Assembly (NCBI RefSeq): GCF_016862075.1
Contig: NZ_BOMG01000019.1
Coordinates: 1-64,000 of the forward strand
DNA length: 64,000 nucleotides
From: Actinoplanes couchii
GTDB taxonomy: Bacteria > Actinomycetota > Actinomycetes > Mycobacteriales > Micromonosporaceae
Direction of reading: 5' to 3'
In this document: one piece after another, positions 1-8,761 of the stretch
How the letters are laid out: each line of letters starts with the position of its first letter
Numbering within the stretch: the stretch's first letter is position 1
Position numbers and translations under genes: made by a program
Notes under the pieces: generated by a model
The model's input: only the letters and a program-made list of their open reading frames with translations
Told to the model about the DNA's origin: nothing
Databases searched by the model: none

Positions 1-2
1 CC

Positions 3-380
3 GGGCGCGAACCGGCGTTCGCGAGGGCCAGGCACGAACCGGCGTTCGCGAGGGCCGGGCGTGAGTTGGCGTTCGTGATGGCCGAGCATGGGTCGCCGTT
101 CGTGGGGGCCGGGTCTGAGGCGGTGTTCGCGCGAGCGAAGCACGAAGCTGCGCTTGCAGGGGCCGGGCGTGGGCCGAAACTTGCGGGGGTCGGGCGTGGG
201 CCGACGTTCTCAGGAGTCGGGTGCGGGGCTGCGCTTGGGAGGGGCGGGCGTGGGCCGGGGTTCGCGGGAGCCGGGTGCGGGGCAGAGCCCACTGGGGCCG
301 GGCGTGGGCCGGCGTCCGCGAGGGTTGGGCGTGGGCCGGGGTCTGTAAGGGCTGGGCTTGAAGCTGGGCTCGAGACTGGG
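3..380 (+). repeat. 27-bp minisatellite, about 14 imperfect units
   Basis: Fourteen consecutive 27-bp units can be laid out from base 3 to about base 380, with a core like GGGCGTGGGCCGGCGTTCG. The unit is a multiple of three, so the frame stays open to the left window edge and encodes a 9-residue repeat (GAGRGPxxx type). The array runs directly into the carboxypeptidase coding sequence, in the same frame as its SxxK motif. Some units differ at a third or more of their positions. Confidence 0.8.
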
Positions 381-1722
381 CTTGGGGGTGCGCTGGATCG
401 GGTTCTGGGGAGTGGGGGGCTTGCGGGGGCCACGGTTGCGGTGGATGTCCGGGACGCTGGGAGTGGGGGTGTCCTTTATCAGCGGAACCCTCGGCTTCGG
501 GTGGTGCCTGCCTCCAATCAGAAGTTGTTCACCGCGGCTGCTGCTCTGGATGTTCTCGGGAGCGACTATCGGTTTCGGACTTTCGGTTCGGGTGTCTGGG
601 GGTGATCTCTACCTGCAAGGGCGTGGGGATCCGACGATGACCTATCAGCGGTATGACCAGCTTGCCGGGCTTGTGGCCCGAGGTGGGACCACGCGGTTCG
701 CCGGGCGGCTGATCGCTGACGACTCCTGGTTCGATCGGGTTCCGCTCGGGCTGGACTGGTCCTGGGAAGACGAGTCCTATGACTACACGGCTCCCGTCTC
801 GGGGCTCACCTTCGCCGCTGGGCCGCGGTTCGGGACGGGGGCCGTAGAGATCCGGTACCGCGGGGTTGCCGGGCGGCGGCCCGTCGTCACCGTGTGGCCT
901 CCTACGGACAGCGTGCGTGTGGTCAACCGGGCCGTCACCGGTGGGGCGGGGGACTCGGTCGACGCCGTTCGGGTGCACGGCACCGCCGACGTCACCGTGA
1001 GTGGTGCGGTGGCGGCGGGGCGCTCGGGGACGGCGATGGTGTCGGTGCCCGACCCCACGGCCACGGCTGCCGGTATCTTCCGCGCGGCGTTGCGGCGACA
1101 CGGCGTGACCATTGACGGGCGTACCCGCAAAGGGGTGGTCCCCGCGGAGGCCCGCAACGTGGCCGCTCTCGTCTCGCCGCCGCTGTCCGAGATCGTTCGT
1201 CCATTTCTGAAGTTCTCCCACAACGGGCACGCCGAAATCCTGGTCAAAGCCATGTCCCGGGTCGCGGCCCCGGGAAAACCCGGCAGCTGGCCGACCGGTT
1301 TGGCGGCGGCTACCGCGGCGCTCGCGCGGCTCGGTGTCGACACCCGGCTGCTCACCATGGGTGACGGTTCCGGGTTGAGCCGGCGCAACTGGGTGACCGT
1401 CCGTCAGGTGACCACGCTGTTGCGGGCGGTGCGCGGACGGGCCTGGTTCCCGGCGTTCCGGACGGCCCTGCCGGTCGCCGGTGACCCGGATCCGATGGTC
1501 GGCGGCACGCTGCGTAACCGGATGCGGGGCACTCCGGCCGCGGGGGCCGTGCTGGCCAAGACCGGCACGCTGACCGGGGTGGACGCCCTCTCCGGCTACG
1601 TCACCGCCGCCGACGGCCGCGCGCTGGTCTTCGCGGTGATCATCAACGGGTCGGTCACCGGCGCCGCCGGGATCCTGGACCGCGTCGCCGTCACCCTGGC
1701 GTCGAGCGGGCCGGCCACCTGA
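66..1722 (+). pseudogene. D-alanyl-D-alanine carboxypeptidase/endopeptidase (PBP4/DacB family, S13), frameshifted
   Basis: S13 enzymes trim or cleave peptidoglycan peptides outside the cytoplasmic membrane. The three active-site motifs are present but split over two frames. SxxK (ASNQKLFTAAA) lies in the frame that is open from the left edge to base 605. SxN (KFSHNGHAEIL) and KTG (AKTGTLTG) lie in the +1 frame ending at 1722. Homology moves from one frame to the other at about base 582 in a TTT run: the reading YRFRT continues as SVRVSGGDLYLQG only after one base is skipped. The usual signal peptide is not visible and the N-terminus is instead a 9-residue repeat, so the true start may lie outside the window. 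A sequencing error in the T run is possible, and then this would be an intact gene. Confidence 0.72.
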
Positions 1723-1737
1723 AAGGGATCGAAAAGG

Positions 1738-2256
1738 TCAAAGTCCGGCGATGGTACGGGTGAGCCAGTCCCGTTCCGCCCGGCTGGTGGCCCGCGCGAT
1801 CTCGAACATGCCCTGCCGGAACGGGTCGTCGACGTCGGCCGCGCGGAGTCGTTCGCCGCCCCGGCTGAAGAAGGTGGCGGGCGCGTCGAGGAACGCGAGC
1901 CGTCGCCGCAGCACCGCCGCCTGCTCGCCGGGTGACGGCAGGTGGCGCAGGAACGCGAGGACGGTGAACCACCGGTTCCGGTCGGTGATCTCCACCTCGG
2001 TCGGTTCGCGCAGCCGGCGCAGGAGTTCGGCCCGCCCGCCGTCGGTGAGGGACAGGGTCTGCCGGGGTGCCGCGGCGGCGCCGGGTTCGGTGCGCCGTTC
2101 GAGGAGCCCGGCCGTCTCCAGCCGGGTGATCGCGGGGTAGAGGGCGCCGTCGCTGACCGCCCGCACGTGCCCGGTGAGGGCGCGGATGCGTTCTTTCAGC
2201 TCATATCCGTGCAGCGGTTCCTCGTAGAGAAATCCCTGGATCGCCAGCGCCAGCAT
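1738..2256 (-). CDS. PadR family transcriptional regulator
   Basis: A 172-residue protein with an N-terminal PadR winged helix (LAIQGFLYEEPLHGYELKERI, then ALYPAITRLETAGLLERR) and a C-terminal helical Vir-like dimerisation region. PadR proteins are usually local repressors of efflux or stress genes and often respond to small aromatic or drug-like ligands. The gene is divergent from a MATE exporter with about 50 bp between the starts, and that gap holds an inverted repeat. The simplest reading is a repressor of the exporter and of itself. The ligand cannot be predicted. Confidence 0.88.
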   Translation of the reverse strand: MLALAIQGFLYEEPLHGYELKERIRALTGHVRAVSDGALYPAITRLETAGLLERRTEPGAAAAPRQTLSLTDGGRAELLRRLREPTEVEITDRNRWFTVLAFLRHLPSPGEQAAVLRRRLAFLDAPATFFSRGGERLRAADVDDPFRQGMFEIARATSRAERDWLTRTIAGL

Positions 2257-2273
2257 GCCGGTAGCCTATTGCC

Positions 2274-2292
2274 TCGATGAGAGGTACATCGA
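2274..2292. promoter_or_regulatory. Candidate PadR operator (inverted repeat)
   Basis: TCGATG at 2274-2279 and CATCGA at 2287-2292 form a perfect 6-bp inverted repeat with a 7-bp spacer. It lies between the divergent padR-like and MATE genes. The element AGAGGTA occurs twice nearby (2280-2286 and again just before the MATE start). Assignment to the PadR protein is inference from position. Confidence 0.5.
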
Positions 2293-2305
2293 AAAGAGGT
2301 ATACG

Positions 2306-3535
2306 GTGTTGCTGAAACTCGCCCTGCCCAACTACCTGGCCCTGCTCTCCGGGGTGATCGCCGGCGTCATCGACGTGGCCTGGATCGCCCGCCTCGGTTC
2401 CGCCCCGGCCGCCGCGGTCGCCGTCGCCACCAGCGTCGAGAACGTGCTGCTCGGACTGGTCCTGCTGATCCACGGCGGGCTGACGGTGGTGATCGCCGGA
2501 CGATCCGGCGCCGCGGCGGCGACCGCGATCCGGGCCGGCTGGATCCTCTACGCCCTGCTCACCCCGGCCGTCGTCGCCGCCGGCCTGCTGCTGCGCGAAC
2601 CACTCGCCGCTCTGCTGCTGCCCGACCCGCACGCGGCGGACCTGGCCGTCGACTTCCTGACGATCCTGTTCCCGGGACTCGTCGTGTTCTACGCGCAGTC
2701 GGTCGTCGACGGGATCTTCGCGGGCCACGGCGACACCCGCACCCCGATGCGCCTCGCCCTGACCGCCAACGGGCTGCTGCTGGTCCTCGACCCGATCCTG
2801 ATCTACGGCGCCGGACTGGGCGTGACCGGCGCTGCCCTGGCCACCCTGATCGGCCGGACGATCGCGCTGCTCACCGGGCTGACCCTGCTGCGCCGGCGCG
2901 GACTCCGGGGCGCCGGCCCGGCGTCGGTGCGGGAGGTCGCGGCCGCCGGAACGCCGATCGCCGGGGACTTCCTGCTGCGCATGGGCGGGGCGCTGGCGGT
3001 GGTCGCGGTGGTCGGCCGGTTCGGGGTCACCCAGATCGCCGCGTACGGGATCGGCGTCAAAGTGTTGTACCTGGCCACGATGGGGTTCTACGCGTTACGC
3101 AACGCCACCACGATCCTGGCCGCGCGTACCGGCGGAGAAAGGGGCTTGGCACGCCGGGCAGTGACCGCCGCGCTCGTCGCCGGGACCGGATCCGCGCTGC
3201 TCTTCGCCATCCTGGCCGATCCGCTGATGCGACTGTTCACCACCGACCCGCCGGTCGTCGCGGCGGGCGTGAGCTTCCTGCGTGCCATCGGCGGTTACCT
3301 GGTGCCGATCGCGGTGGTGATCGTCCTCGGCGGATACCTGACCGGCACCGGCCGTGGCTCCCGGCTGATGATGATCACGCTCGCCGGGATGATCACGCAG
3401 ACCGCCCTGGCCTGGCTTCTTTCACACCATTTCGGCCTGTACGGGGTGTGGCTGGCGATGGCCGCGGCAGCGCTGATCCAACTGGTGGCGGTACTCCCGG
3501 CCGCTCGGAGCAGCCGGGAATACGCCGCGTACTAG
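2306..3535 (+). CDS. MATE family efflux transporter (NorM/DinF-like)
   Basis: About 409 residues and roughly 12 hydrophobic segments, with the two-fold repeat of MATE antiporters. These inner-membrane proteins export drugs or metabolites in exchange for Na+ or H+. The N-terminal helix LPNYLALLSGVIAGVIDVAWIARLG and the central GDTRTPMRLAL loop are typical. I prefer the GTG at 2306, preceded by an AGAGG element, because the longer frame would overlap the divergent regulator and adds a non-hydrophobic tail. Control by the adjacent PadR protein is likely. The 3' end overlaps the convergent HNH gene by 4 bp. Confidence 0.85.
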   Translation: MLLKLALPNYLALLSGVIAGVIDVAWIARLGSAPAAAVAVATSVENVLLGLVLLIHGGLTVVIAGRSGAAAATAIRAGWILYALLTPAVVAAGLLLREPLAALLLPDPHAADLAVDFLTILFPGLVVFYAQSVVDGIFAGHGDTRTPMRLALTANGLLLVLDPILIYGAGLGVTGAALATLIGRTIALLTGLTLLRRRGLRGAGPASVREVAAAGTPIAGDFLLRMGGALAVVAVVGRFGVTQIAAYGIGVKVLYLATMGFYALRNATTILAARTGGERGLARRAVTAALVAGTGSALLFAILADPLMRLFTTDPPVVAAGVSFLRAIGGYLVPIAVVIVLGGYLTGTGRGSRLMMITLAGMITQTALAWLLSHHFGLYGVWLAMAAAALIQLVAVLPAARSSREYAAY

Positions 3536-4185
3536 CTGCTGCAGGTGTTGAGGGACGTCTGCAGGGCGGTCTTCTCGGACGACTGGAGGTTCAGCGCCCA
3601 GTAGTACTTCACCGCGATCCACATCTTGGCGTACGTGCACCGGTACGAGGTGACCGACGGCTGCCACGTCGACGGGTCCTGGTCGCTCTTCGACTGGTTC
3701 ACGTTGTCGGTGACCGCGATCAGCTGCGGGCGGGTCAGGTCGTTGGCGAAACTCTGCCGCTTGCTGGTGGTCCAGGCGCTGGCGCCGGAACGCCACGCCT
3801 CGGCCAGCGGCACCACGTGATCGATGTCGACGTCACTGGCGGCGGTCCAGGTCGCACCGTCGTACGGCGAGTACCAGGAACCGGAGGTGGCGGCACATGC
3901 CGAACTCGTCACCACGTTCGTCCCGTCCCGCTTCAGGACGGTCTCGCGGGTGTTGCAGGTCCCGCTGATGGTGATCCAGTGCGGGAAGAGATCGCGGTCG
4001 TACGTTCCGGCGTTGGCCTCGGCGGCCACCGTCAGCGAGTTCAGGTACGTCTGGGCGGTCGCCTTCGACGGGATGCCGGTCGGCGCGGCCTGGGCCGGGG
4101 AAGCCAGCAGGCCGAGCGCGAGAACACCGGCGGAGAGCCCGGCCACGAGAGCGCGGGGAGTGAGGGATCGGGGGAAGAGGCGCAT
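3532..4185 (-). CDS. Secreted HNH endonuclease family protein (DUF1524/GmrSD C-terminal-like)
   Basis: The 217-residue protein begins with a Sec signal peptide: positively charged N-region, a hydrophobic LVAGLSAGVLALGLLA stretch and an AQAA cleavage site. The mature part carries the degenerate HNH/His-Me motif DIDHVVPLAEAWRSGAS and the downstream NDLTRPQLIAVTDNVNQSKSD segment typical of this extracellular actinobacterial nuclease family. Paired cysteines (CNT...CAA, and RC...C near the end) suggest disulfides. The ATG at 4185 is favoured by an AAGGAG six bases upstream. The 298 bp upstream (4186-4483) must hold its promoter, but I see no clear element there. Confidence 0.8.
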   Translation of the reverse strand: MRLFPRSLTPRALVAGLSAGVLALGLLASPAQAAPTGIPSKATAQTYLNSLTVAAEANAGTYDRDLFPHWITISGTCNTRETVLKRDGTNVVTSSACAATSGSWYSPYDGATWTAASDVDIDHVVPLAEAWRSGASAWTTSKRQSFANDLTRPQLIAVTDNVNQSKSDQDPSTWQPSVTSYRCTYAKMWIAVKYYWALNLQSSEKTALQTSLNTCSS

Positions 4186-4483
4186 CAACGGCTCCTTGTA
4201 GGTCGTCCGATTCGGACATCACAGATCTACGGGAATCGAACGTCTCAAGATGATGATCGCCGTGAATTTCTCGTGTCCGAACAAACAAGAACAAACCCAC
4301 GCCGGAAACAGCCCGTTCACAACCCGGCGGGGCGGCGTTCCGGCTGCGAATGGACGACGGAACGCCTGGTCGGCGCGGGGAGAAAGGGGCGCCGGGCCAG
4401 GGGCGGCGGAGTGCTGGGCCTGAGGAGGGCAAAGGAGTGAGAGGCGGCGGGGCGGCGGGCCAGGGGAATGGCGCGGGTGAGGG

Positions 4484-5710
4484 TCAGTGGGATGTCGGGG
4501 TCGCGGCGTGGGCGGCCAGGACCGCGCCCCAGGCTCCGGCCCAGATGCCGAGTTCGGCCGGGACGATCGGGGGGAGCTGGTGGAAGGTCGCGTTCTGGGC
4601 GGTCTTGCGCACCACCGGGTCGAGGATCCAGGTGCGGGATTCGGCCAGGCCACCGCCGATCACGATCAGGCCCGGGTCGATGAGGGCGACGATCCCGAGC
4701 AGGCTGTGACTCAGGGTGGTGGTCACCTCGTCGAGCAGGGTGATAGCCGCCGGGTCACCCGCGGACGCGGCCTCGACCACCGCCCGGGCGCCCTCGGCAC
4801 TCGTCTCAACCACCGCCCGGGCACCCTGGGTGCCCGCCTCGACCACGGCCTGGGCGCCTTCGGCATTCGCCTCGACCACGGCATGGGCGTCCTCGGTGCC
4901 CGTCCTGGCAGCGGCTGGGGCGCTTTCGGCTCTCGACGAGGAGTCGGGACCTGGGCCGGGAGCGGTGGCATCAAGGCTGGGGGCGGTGGTGGGTGGGGAA
5001 GTGGTGGTGGGTGGGGAGGGGCGGGCGGCTCGGGACTCGGACCAGCGGGTGGCCAGTTGGGTGCCGCCGATGGCGGATTCCAGGCAACCCCGTTGGCCGC
5101 AGCTGCACAGGCGGCCCTGGCCGGAGGCCATGTGGCCCACCTCGCCGGCCGCGCCGTGGGCGCCGCGGCGTAGTTCGCCGTCGACTATGTGGGCGCCGGC
5201 GATTCCGGTTCCCAGGGCCAGGACGAACAGGTCGTCACTTTCCCGGCCCGCGCCCAGGGCCGCCTCGGCGGCGGCGGCCGCGTTGCCGTCGTGGACTGCC
5301 ACCGCGGGGATGCCGAGGGCGGCGGAGAGTTCGTGGGCCGGGTTCAGGCCGGTCAGCCAGGGGACGTTGGTGCTGGCCAGAACGGTTCCGGTGGTCTCGT
5401 CGAGGAGTCCGGGCACGGTGGTGCCGAGGGCCACGGGACGGTCCGGGCCGAGGAAGACGCGGATCGACGCTGCCAGGGCGGGAAGGCTGCGCGGGGTGAC
5501 GATGCGATGCGACCGGACCAGGGCGAACCCGTCCCCGTCCACGCGTGCCAGGAGCAGTTTGCTGGACGTTCCGCCGTAGTCGATACCGAGCAGCGTCCGG
5601 CCGGCCACCGGATCAGGGCCGGCCGAGGACCGCGTTGTCCGTTGGTGGCCGGCGTGCGGTGGGGCCGGGAGGTCGTGGGTGCCGGGGGCCGAGTGGCCGA
5701 GGGGGGTCAT
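4484..5710 (-). CDS. ROK family sugar kinase (glucokinase/N-acetylglucosamine kinase-like) with internal repeat insertion
   Basis: ROK kinases phosphorylate hexoses or amino-sugars in the cytoplasm. The N-terminal phosphate loop LLGIDYGGTSSK, the catalytic segment VAVHDGNAAAAAEA, the GTGIAGAHIVDGEL motif and the zinc site GEVGHMASGQGRLCSCGQRGCLE are all present; no N-terminal HTH is seen, so this is an enzyme rather than a repressor. Unusually, about 80 low-complexity residues interrupt the C-terminal lobe, including four tandem 11-residue units (AVVEA(N/G/T)xxGA). It is the last gene of the carbohydrate operon and its ATG overlaps the cutC stop. Substrate unknown; a fucosidase-released sugar or an amino-sugar would fit the context. 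Confidence 0.82.
   Translation of the reverse strand: MTPLGHSAPGTHDLPAPPHAGHQRTTRSSAGPDPVAGRTLLGIDYGGTSSKLLLARVDGDGFALVRSHRIVTPRSLPALAASIRVFLGPDRPVALGTTVPGLLDETTGTVLASTNVPWLTGLNPAHELSAALGIPAVAVHDGNAAAAAEAALGAGRESDDLFVLALGTGIAGAHIVDGELRRGAHGAAGEVGHMASGQGRLCSCGQRGCLESAIGGTQLATRWSESRAARPSPPTTTSPPTTAPSLDATAPGPGPDSSSRAESAPAAARTGTEDAHAVVEANAEGAQAVVEAGTQGARAVVETSAEGARAVVEAASAGDPAAITLLDEVTTTLSHSLLGIVALIDPGLIVIGGGLAESRTWILDPVVRKTAQNATFHQLPPIVPAELGIWAGAWGAVLAAHAATPTSH
4772..4903 (-). repeat. 33-bp in-frame tandem repeat inside the ROK kinase
   Basis: Four 33-bp units encode AVVEANAEGAQ, AVVEAGTQGAR, AVVETSAEGAR and AVVEAASAGDP. They lie within the kinase fold, after a Pro/Thr/Ser-rich linker, and keep the frame open. 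Confidence 0.85.
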
Positions 5711-6501
5711 GGGCGGGATCCGGCTGTTCGTAGGGCCTCGATCAGCCGTAGGGCGGTCCGCTCGTCGGTGGTCTCGCGGCCCGCGTCCGGGCCGGTGGCG
5801 GCGCTGCCCAGGGTCAGGGTGCCGCTGTCCGGGACGACCGTCTTGGCGGAGGCGTGCACGGCCGGGACACCGGTGGCCAGCAGGGCCGGGATCAGGGCGG
5901 GGCTGACACCGCCGCCGGCCTGGATCTCCACCCGGCCGGACGCGGCGGTCACCAGGTGGCGCAGGCCGGGCAGGCCGTCGGCGACCACGGTCGGGCACCC
6001 GGCGGTCAGGATCCGGCGGACACCCAGGCCGATCAGCTCCTCGATGCCCCGGATCGGGTCGGCCAGCAGGTCGAACGCGCGATGGAAGGTGACCTCGGCA
6101 CCGTCGGCGGCGGCCACCACCCGGTCCACCAGCGCCGAGTCGATGTGGCCGTCACGCAGACCACCGATCACCACCCCGGCGGCGCCCGCCGCGACGGCGT
6201 GCCGCACGTCGCGGACCGTGGTGGCGACCTCGGCCGGCGTGTACTCGAACCCGCCCGGCCGCGGCCTGACCAGGACGTGCACCGGCACGCCACCCGGCCG
6301 GGTGGCGGTGGCAGCGTCAGGAAGACGGACGTCGGAGGAGGAAGAAGGGGAACGGGCGGCGACGGCGGCTTCGATCAGGCCCAGGGACGGCGTCACACCA
6401 CCCAGCGGGAGGGCGCTGCACAGTTCGAGGCGGTCGGCGGCCAGGCGGTTGGCGACGTCGATGCCGTGCTCGTCCTGGACGGCCAGTTCGAAAGTGGTCA
6501 T
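5707..6501 (-). CDS. cutC: Copper homeostasis protein CutC family
   Basis: A 264-residue TIM-barrel protein with the CutC signatures: N-terminal FELAVQDEHGIDVANRLAADRLELC, the segment VHVLVRPRPGGFEYTPAE, GVVIGGLRDGHIDSALV, and VTFHRAFDLLADP. CutC was linked genetically to copper tolerance, but its biochemical role is unsettled. In actinomycete carbohydrate operons CutC-like proteins sit beside sugar ABC transporters, which suggests a sugar-related role. Start and stop overlap both neighbours by 4 bp, so it is translationally coupled to the M81 gene and the ROK kinase. Confidence 0.87.
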   Translation of the reverse strand: MTTFELAVQDEHGIDVANRLAADRLELCSALPLGGVTPSLGLIEAAVAARSPSSSSDVRLPDAATATRPGGVPVHVLVRPRPGGFEYTPAEVATTVRDVRHAVAAGAAGVVIGGLRDGHIDSALVDRVVAAADGAEVTFHRAFDLLADPIRGIEELIGLGVRRILTAGCPTVVADGLPGLRHLVTAASGRVEIQAGGGVSPALIPALLATGVPAVHASAKTVVPDSGTLTLGSAATGPDAGRETTDERTALRLIEALRTAGSRP

Positions 6502-7931
6502 GACAGCATCGTCGCCGTCAGGTCGGGGGTTGCGGGGAAAACGTCGAACGGGAACATCGGGCGGTTGATCCGGTGGTGGCCGAGGCGCTCCAGGTCCTGG
6601 TCCACCGGGCCGGGGGTCAGGGCCAGGGTCCAGCCGGTCGCGATGTCGTACAGGGTGGGCTCCAGGTATCCGATCTTGGTGATGATGATGTCGGCGGCGG
6701 CCGGATCCAGGCCGATCGCCGAGAAGTCGCCGGTCCGGTGGTACGCCTTGCGGAACTCGGTGACGATCACGTGCAGCCCACCCACCTTGATCACCGCGAT
6801 GCGCCCGGCGTCGGGATCGCCGTGATGCAGCCCGTGCAGGACCCCGGTGATCTGCACCGGTCCGCTGACCCGGGAGTCGACCCGGGCCCCGGCGGTCACC
6901 GACACCGCGTCGCCGACCCGGTGACCGAAGAGCACCTCGACGGCAGCCTCGTCGAAAATCGACGCCACGTAGACGACATGCCCGGCAAAGCGATCGGAGG
7001 ACGCGAGCAACCGGTGCAACACCCAGGTGACGTCCCCACTACCACCCGCGCCCGGATTGTCCCCCGAGTCGCTGATCAGATACGGACGGGTGGACGAGGC
7101 GAGCGCCCGGGATATCGCCTCGTCGAGAGTCCCCGGCGGCCCGACGAAATCGAACGAGGCCCGCGCGGACCACAACCGCCGGGCCAGCTCGGACGCCGAG
7201 GCGGCGACCACCTCCGGCGAGTCCCCGGTGACGATCACGGTGGCATGGCACCGCGGCTCGTCCGCCCAGGCGTACCCGATCCAGATCGACGCGTCGGTGA
7301 CGCCCGCCCTGGCCTCGACCGCCGACAGCGACCCGTAGAGGCTCCTCGCGGGTTCGACCCGCGTCGAGGTCTTCTCACCCGGCAGCAGGATCGGCACCCG
7401 CACCCAGGCCCGATGCGGGCGCTTGCCGGAGGCGAGGTACGCGACCAGGTTGCGGGCGGCGCGTTCGCGGGTCTCCCCGGCGTCCTCGTGCGGCGCGAGC
7501 CGGTAGCAGGTGGGCAGTTCGACGGCGCGGGCGAACCGTTCCGACACGTTGCCGTGCAGGTCCATCGGGGCGGAGACCAGCACGTCCGGCCCGATCACGG
7601 CGCGGATCGCGGTGATCAGGTCACCCTCGGCGTCGTCCATGCCGTCGACGCTCATCGCCCCGTGGATGTCGAAGTACAGCCCGTCGATCGGCCCGGCGTT
7701 TCGTAGCCCGTCCAGGATGCGCTGCTTGAAGTCGTCGTACACCTCGCGCAGCACTTTCCCGCCGGGGATGGACCGGGCGTGGAGGATCCCGATCCACTCG
7801 GCCGCCGGGTCCAGGAAGTCGTATCGCGACAGGACCGCTGATCCGGAGAGAACGGAGAAGTCCCGGTAACCGGCCCGATGAGCGGCGTACGCGCTGGATT
7901 CGATGTGCATTCCGGCGATCGCGATTCTCAT
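6498..7931 (-). CDS. M81 family metallopeptidase (MlrC/microcystinase C-like)
   Basis: About 477 residues. The MlrC N-terminal domain is recognisable from MRIAIAGMHIESS, the metal-site segments YFDIHGAMSVDG and SAPMDLHGNVSERF, and SDSGDNPGAGGSGD at the domain junction, followed by the MlrC C-terminal domain. MlrC degrades linearised microcystin, but most homologues in soil actinobacteria are linked to ABC sugar or oligopeptide transporters and have unknown substrates. The ATG at 7931 overlaps the stop of the upstream permease gene, and the 3' end overlaps cutC. The open frame upstream of 7931 is a shadow of the permease. Confidence 0.85.
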   Translation of the reverse strand: MRIAIAGMHIESSAYAAHRAGYRDFSVLSGSAVLSRYDFLDPAAEWIGILHARSIPGGKVLREVYDDFKQRILDGLRNAGPIDGLYFDIHGAMSVDGMDDAEGDLITAIRAVIGPDVLVSAPMDLHGNVSERFARAVELPTCYRLAPHEDAGETRERAARNLVAYLASGKRPHRAWVRVPILLPGEKTSTRVEPARSLYGSLSAVEARAGVTDASIWIGYAWADEPRCHATVIVTGDSPEVVAASASELARRLWSARASFDFVGPPGTLDEAISRALASSTRPYLISDSGDNPGAGGSGDVTWVLHRLLASSDRFAGHVVYVASIFDEAAVEVLFGHRVGDAVSVTAGARVDSRVSGPVQITGVLHGLHHGDPDAGRIAVIKVGGLHVIVTEFRKAYHRTGDFSAIGLDPAAADIIITKIGYLEPTLYDIATGWTLALTPGPVDQDLERLGHHRINRPMFPFDVFPATPDLTATMLS

Positions 7932-8761
7932 CGTCCCCCCAGGCCTGACGTGGCGATTCCCTTGACCAGATGTCGTTGCAGTGCGATCACCAGGATCGTC
8001 GTCGGGATCATCGAGATCACCGAGGCGGCCATCTGCAGATCCCACCGGGTGCCGGTCTGGCTGGAGAAGCTCGCCAGCCCGATCGGCAGGGTGCCGAGTG
8101 TGGCGTAGTCGTTGACCGCGATCAGTGGCCACAGATAGCTGTTCCAGTAGTTCAGGAAGGTGAAGACGGCCAGCACCGCGAGCGCCGGCCCGGCCAACGG
8201 CAGCACGATCCGGGTGAACGCGCGGACCGGCCCGGCGCCGTCCACCCGGGCCGCTTCCTCCAGTTCGTAGGGAATGCCCCGGAAGAACTGCCGCATCAGG
8301 AACGTGCCGAACGCGGTGAACGCCCACGGAAAGATCAGCGCCGGGTACGAGTCGACCCAGCCGAACCACTGCATCACCACGAACATCGGGATGACCAGCA
8401 CCTCCTGCGGCACCATCAGGGTGCCGAGGAACAGCACGAACACCACGTCCCGCCCGCGCCAGCGCAGCCGGGCGAACGCGTAACCGGCGGTCGCCGACAC
8501 GAACAACACCACCAGCACACCGGCTGAGGACACCAGAAAGGAATTGATGATGTACGTGGTGAACGGTGCGAACGTGAAGACCTCGGCGAAATTGCCCCAC
8601 CGCACCTCGGAACCGATCAGTGCCGGCGGCGCGAGCAGCACCTCGCGGGACGGTTTCAGCGCCGAGAAGAAGGCGTACACCAAAGGGGTGATGAATAGGA
8701 GAGCGGCGACCACCGCCGTGCCGTGCGCGACGAACGATCGCCACCGGCCGCTAGTGCTCAT
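7928..8761 (-). CDS. Carbohydrate ABC transporter permease (MalG family)
   Basis: A 277-residue integral membrane protein with six hydrophobic segments and the MalG-type cytoplasmic loop EEAARVDGAGPVRAFTRIVLPLAGPAL, which docks the ATPase. Motifs FGTFLMRQFFRGIPYELEEAA and FLNYWNSYLWPL are typical of CUT1 sugar permeases. It overlaps the partner permease by 11 bp and the M81 gene by 4 bp. No ATPase gene is in the operon; actinomycete CUT1 systems often use a shared MsiK-type ATPase encoded elsewhere. Confidence 0.93.
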   Translation of the reverse strand: MSTSGRWRSFVAHGTAVVAALLFITPLVYAFFSALKPSREVLLAPPALIGSEVRWGNFAEVFTFAPFTTYIINSFLVSSAGVLVVLFVSATAGYAFARLRWRGRDVVFVLFLGTLMVPQEVLVIPMFVVMQWFGWVDSYPALIFPWAFTAFGTFLMRQFFRGIPYELEEAARVDGAGPVRAFTRIVLPLAGPALAVLAVFTFLNYWNSYLWPLIAVNDYATLGTLPIGLASFSSQTGTRWDLQMAASVISMIPTTILVIALQRHLVKGIATSGLGGR

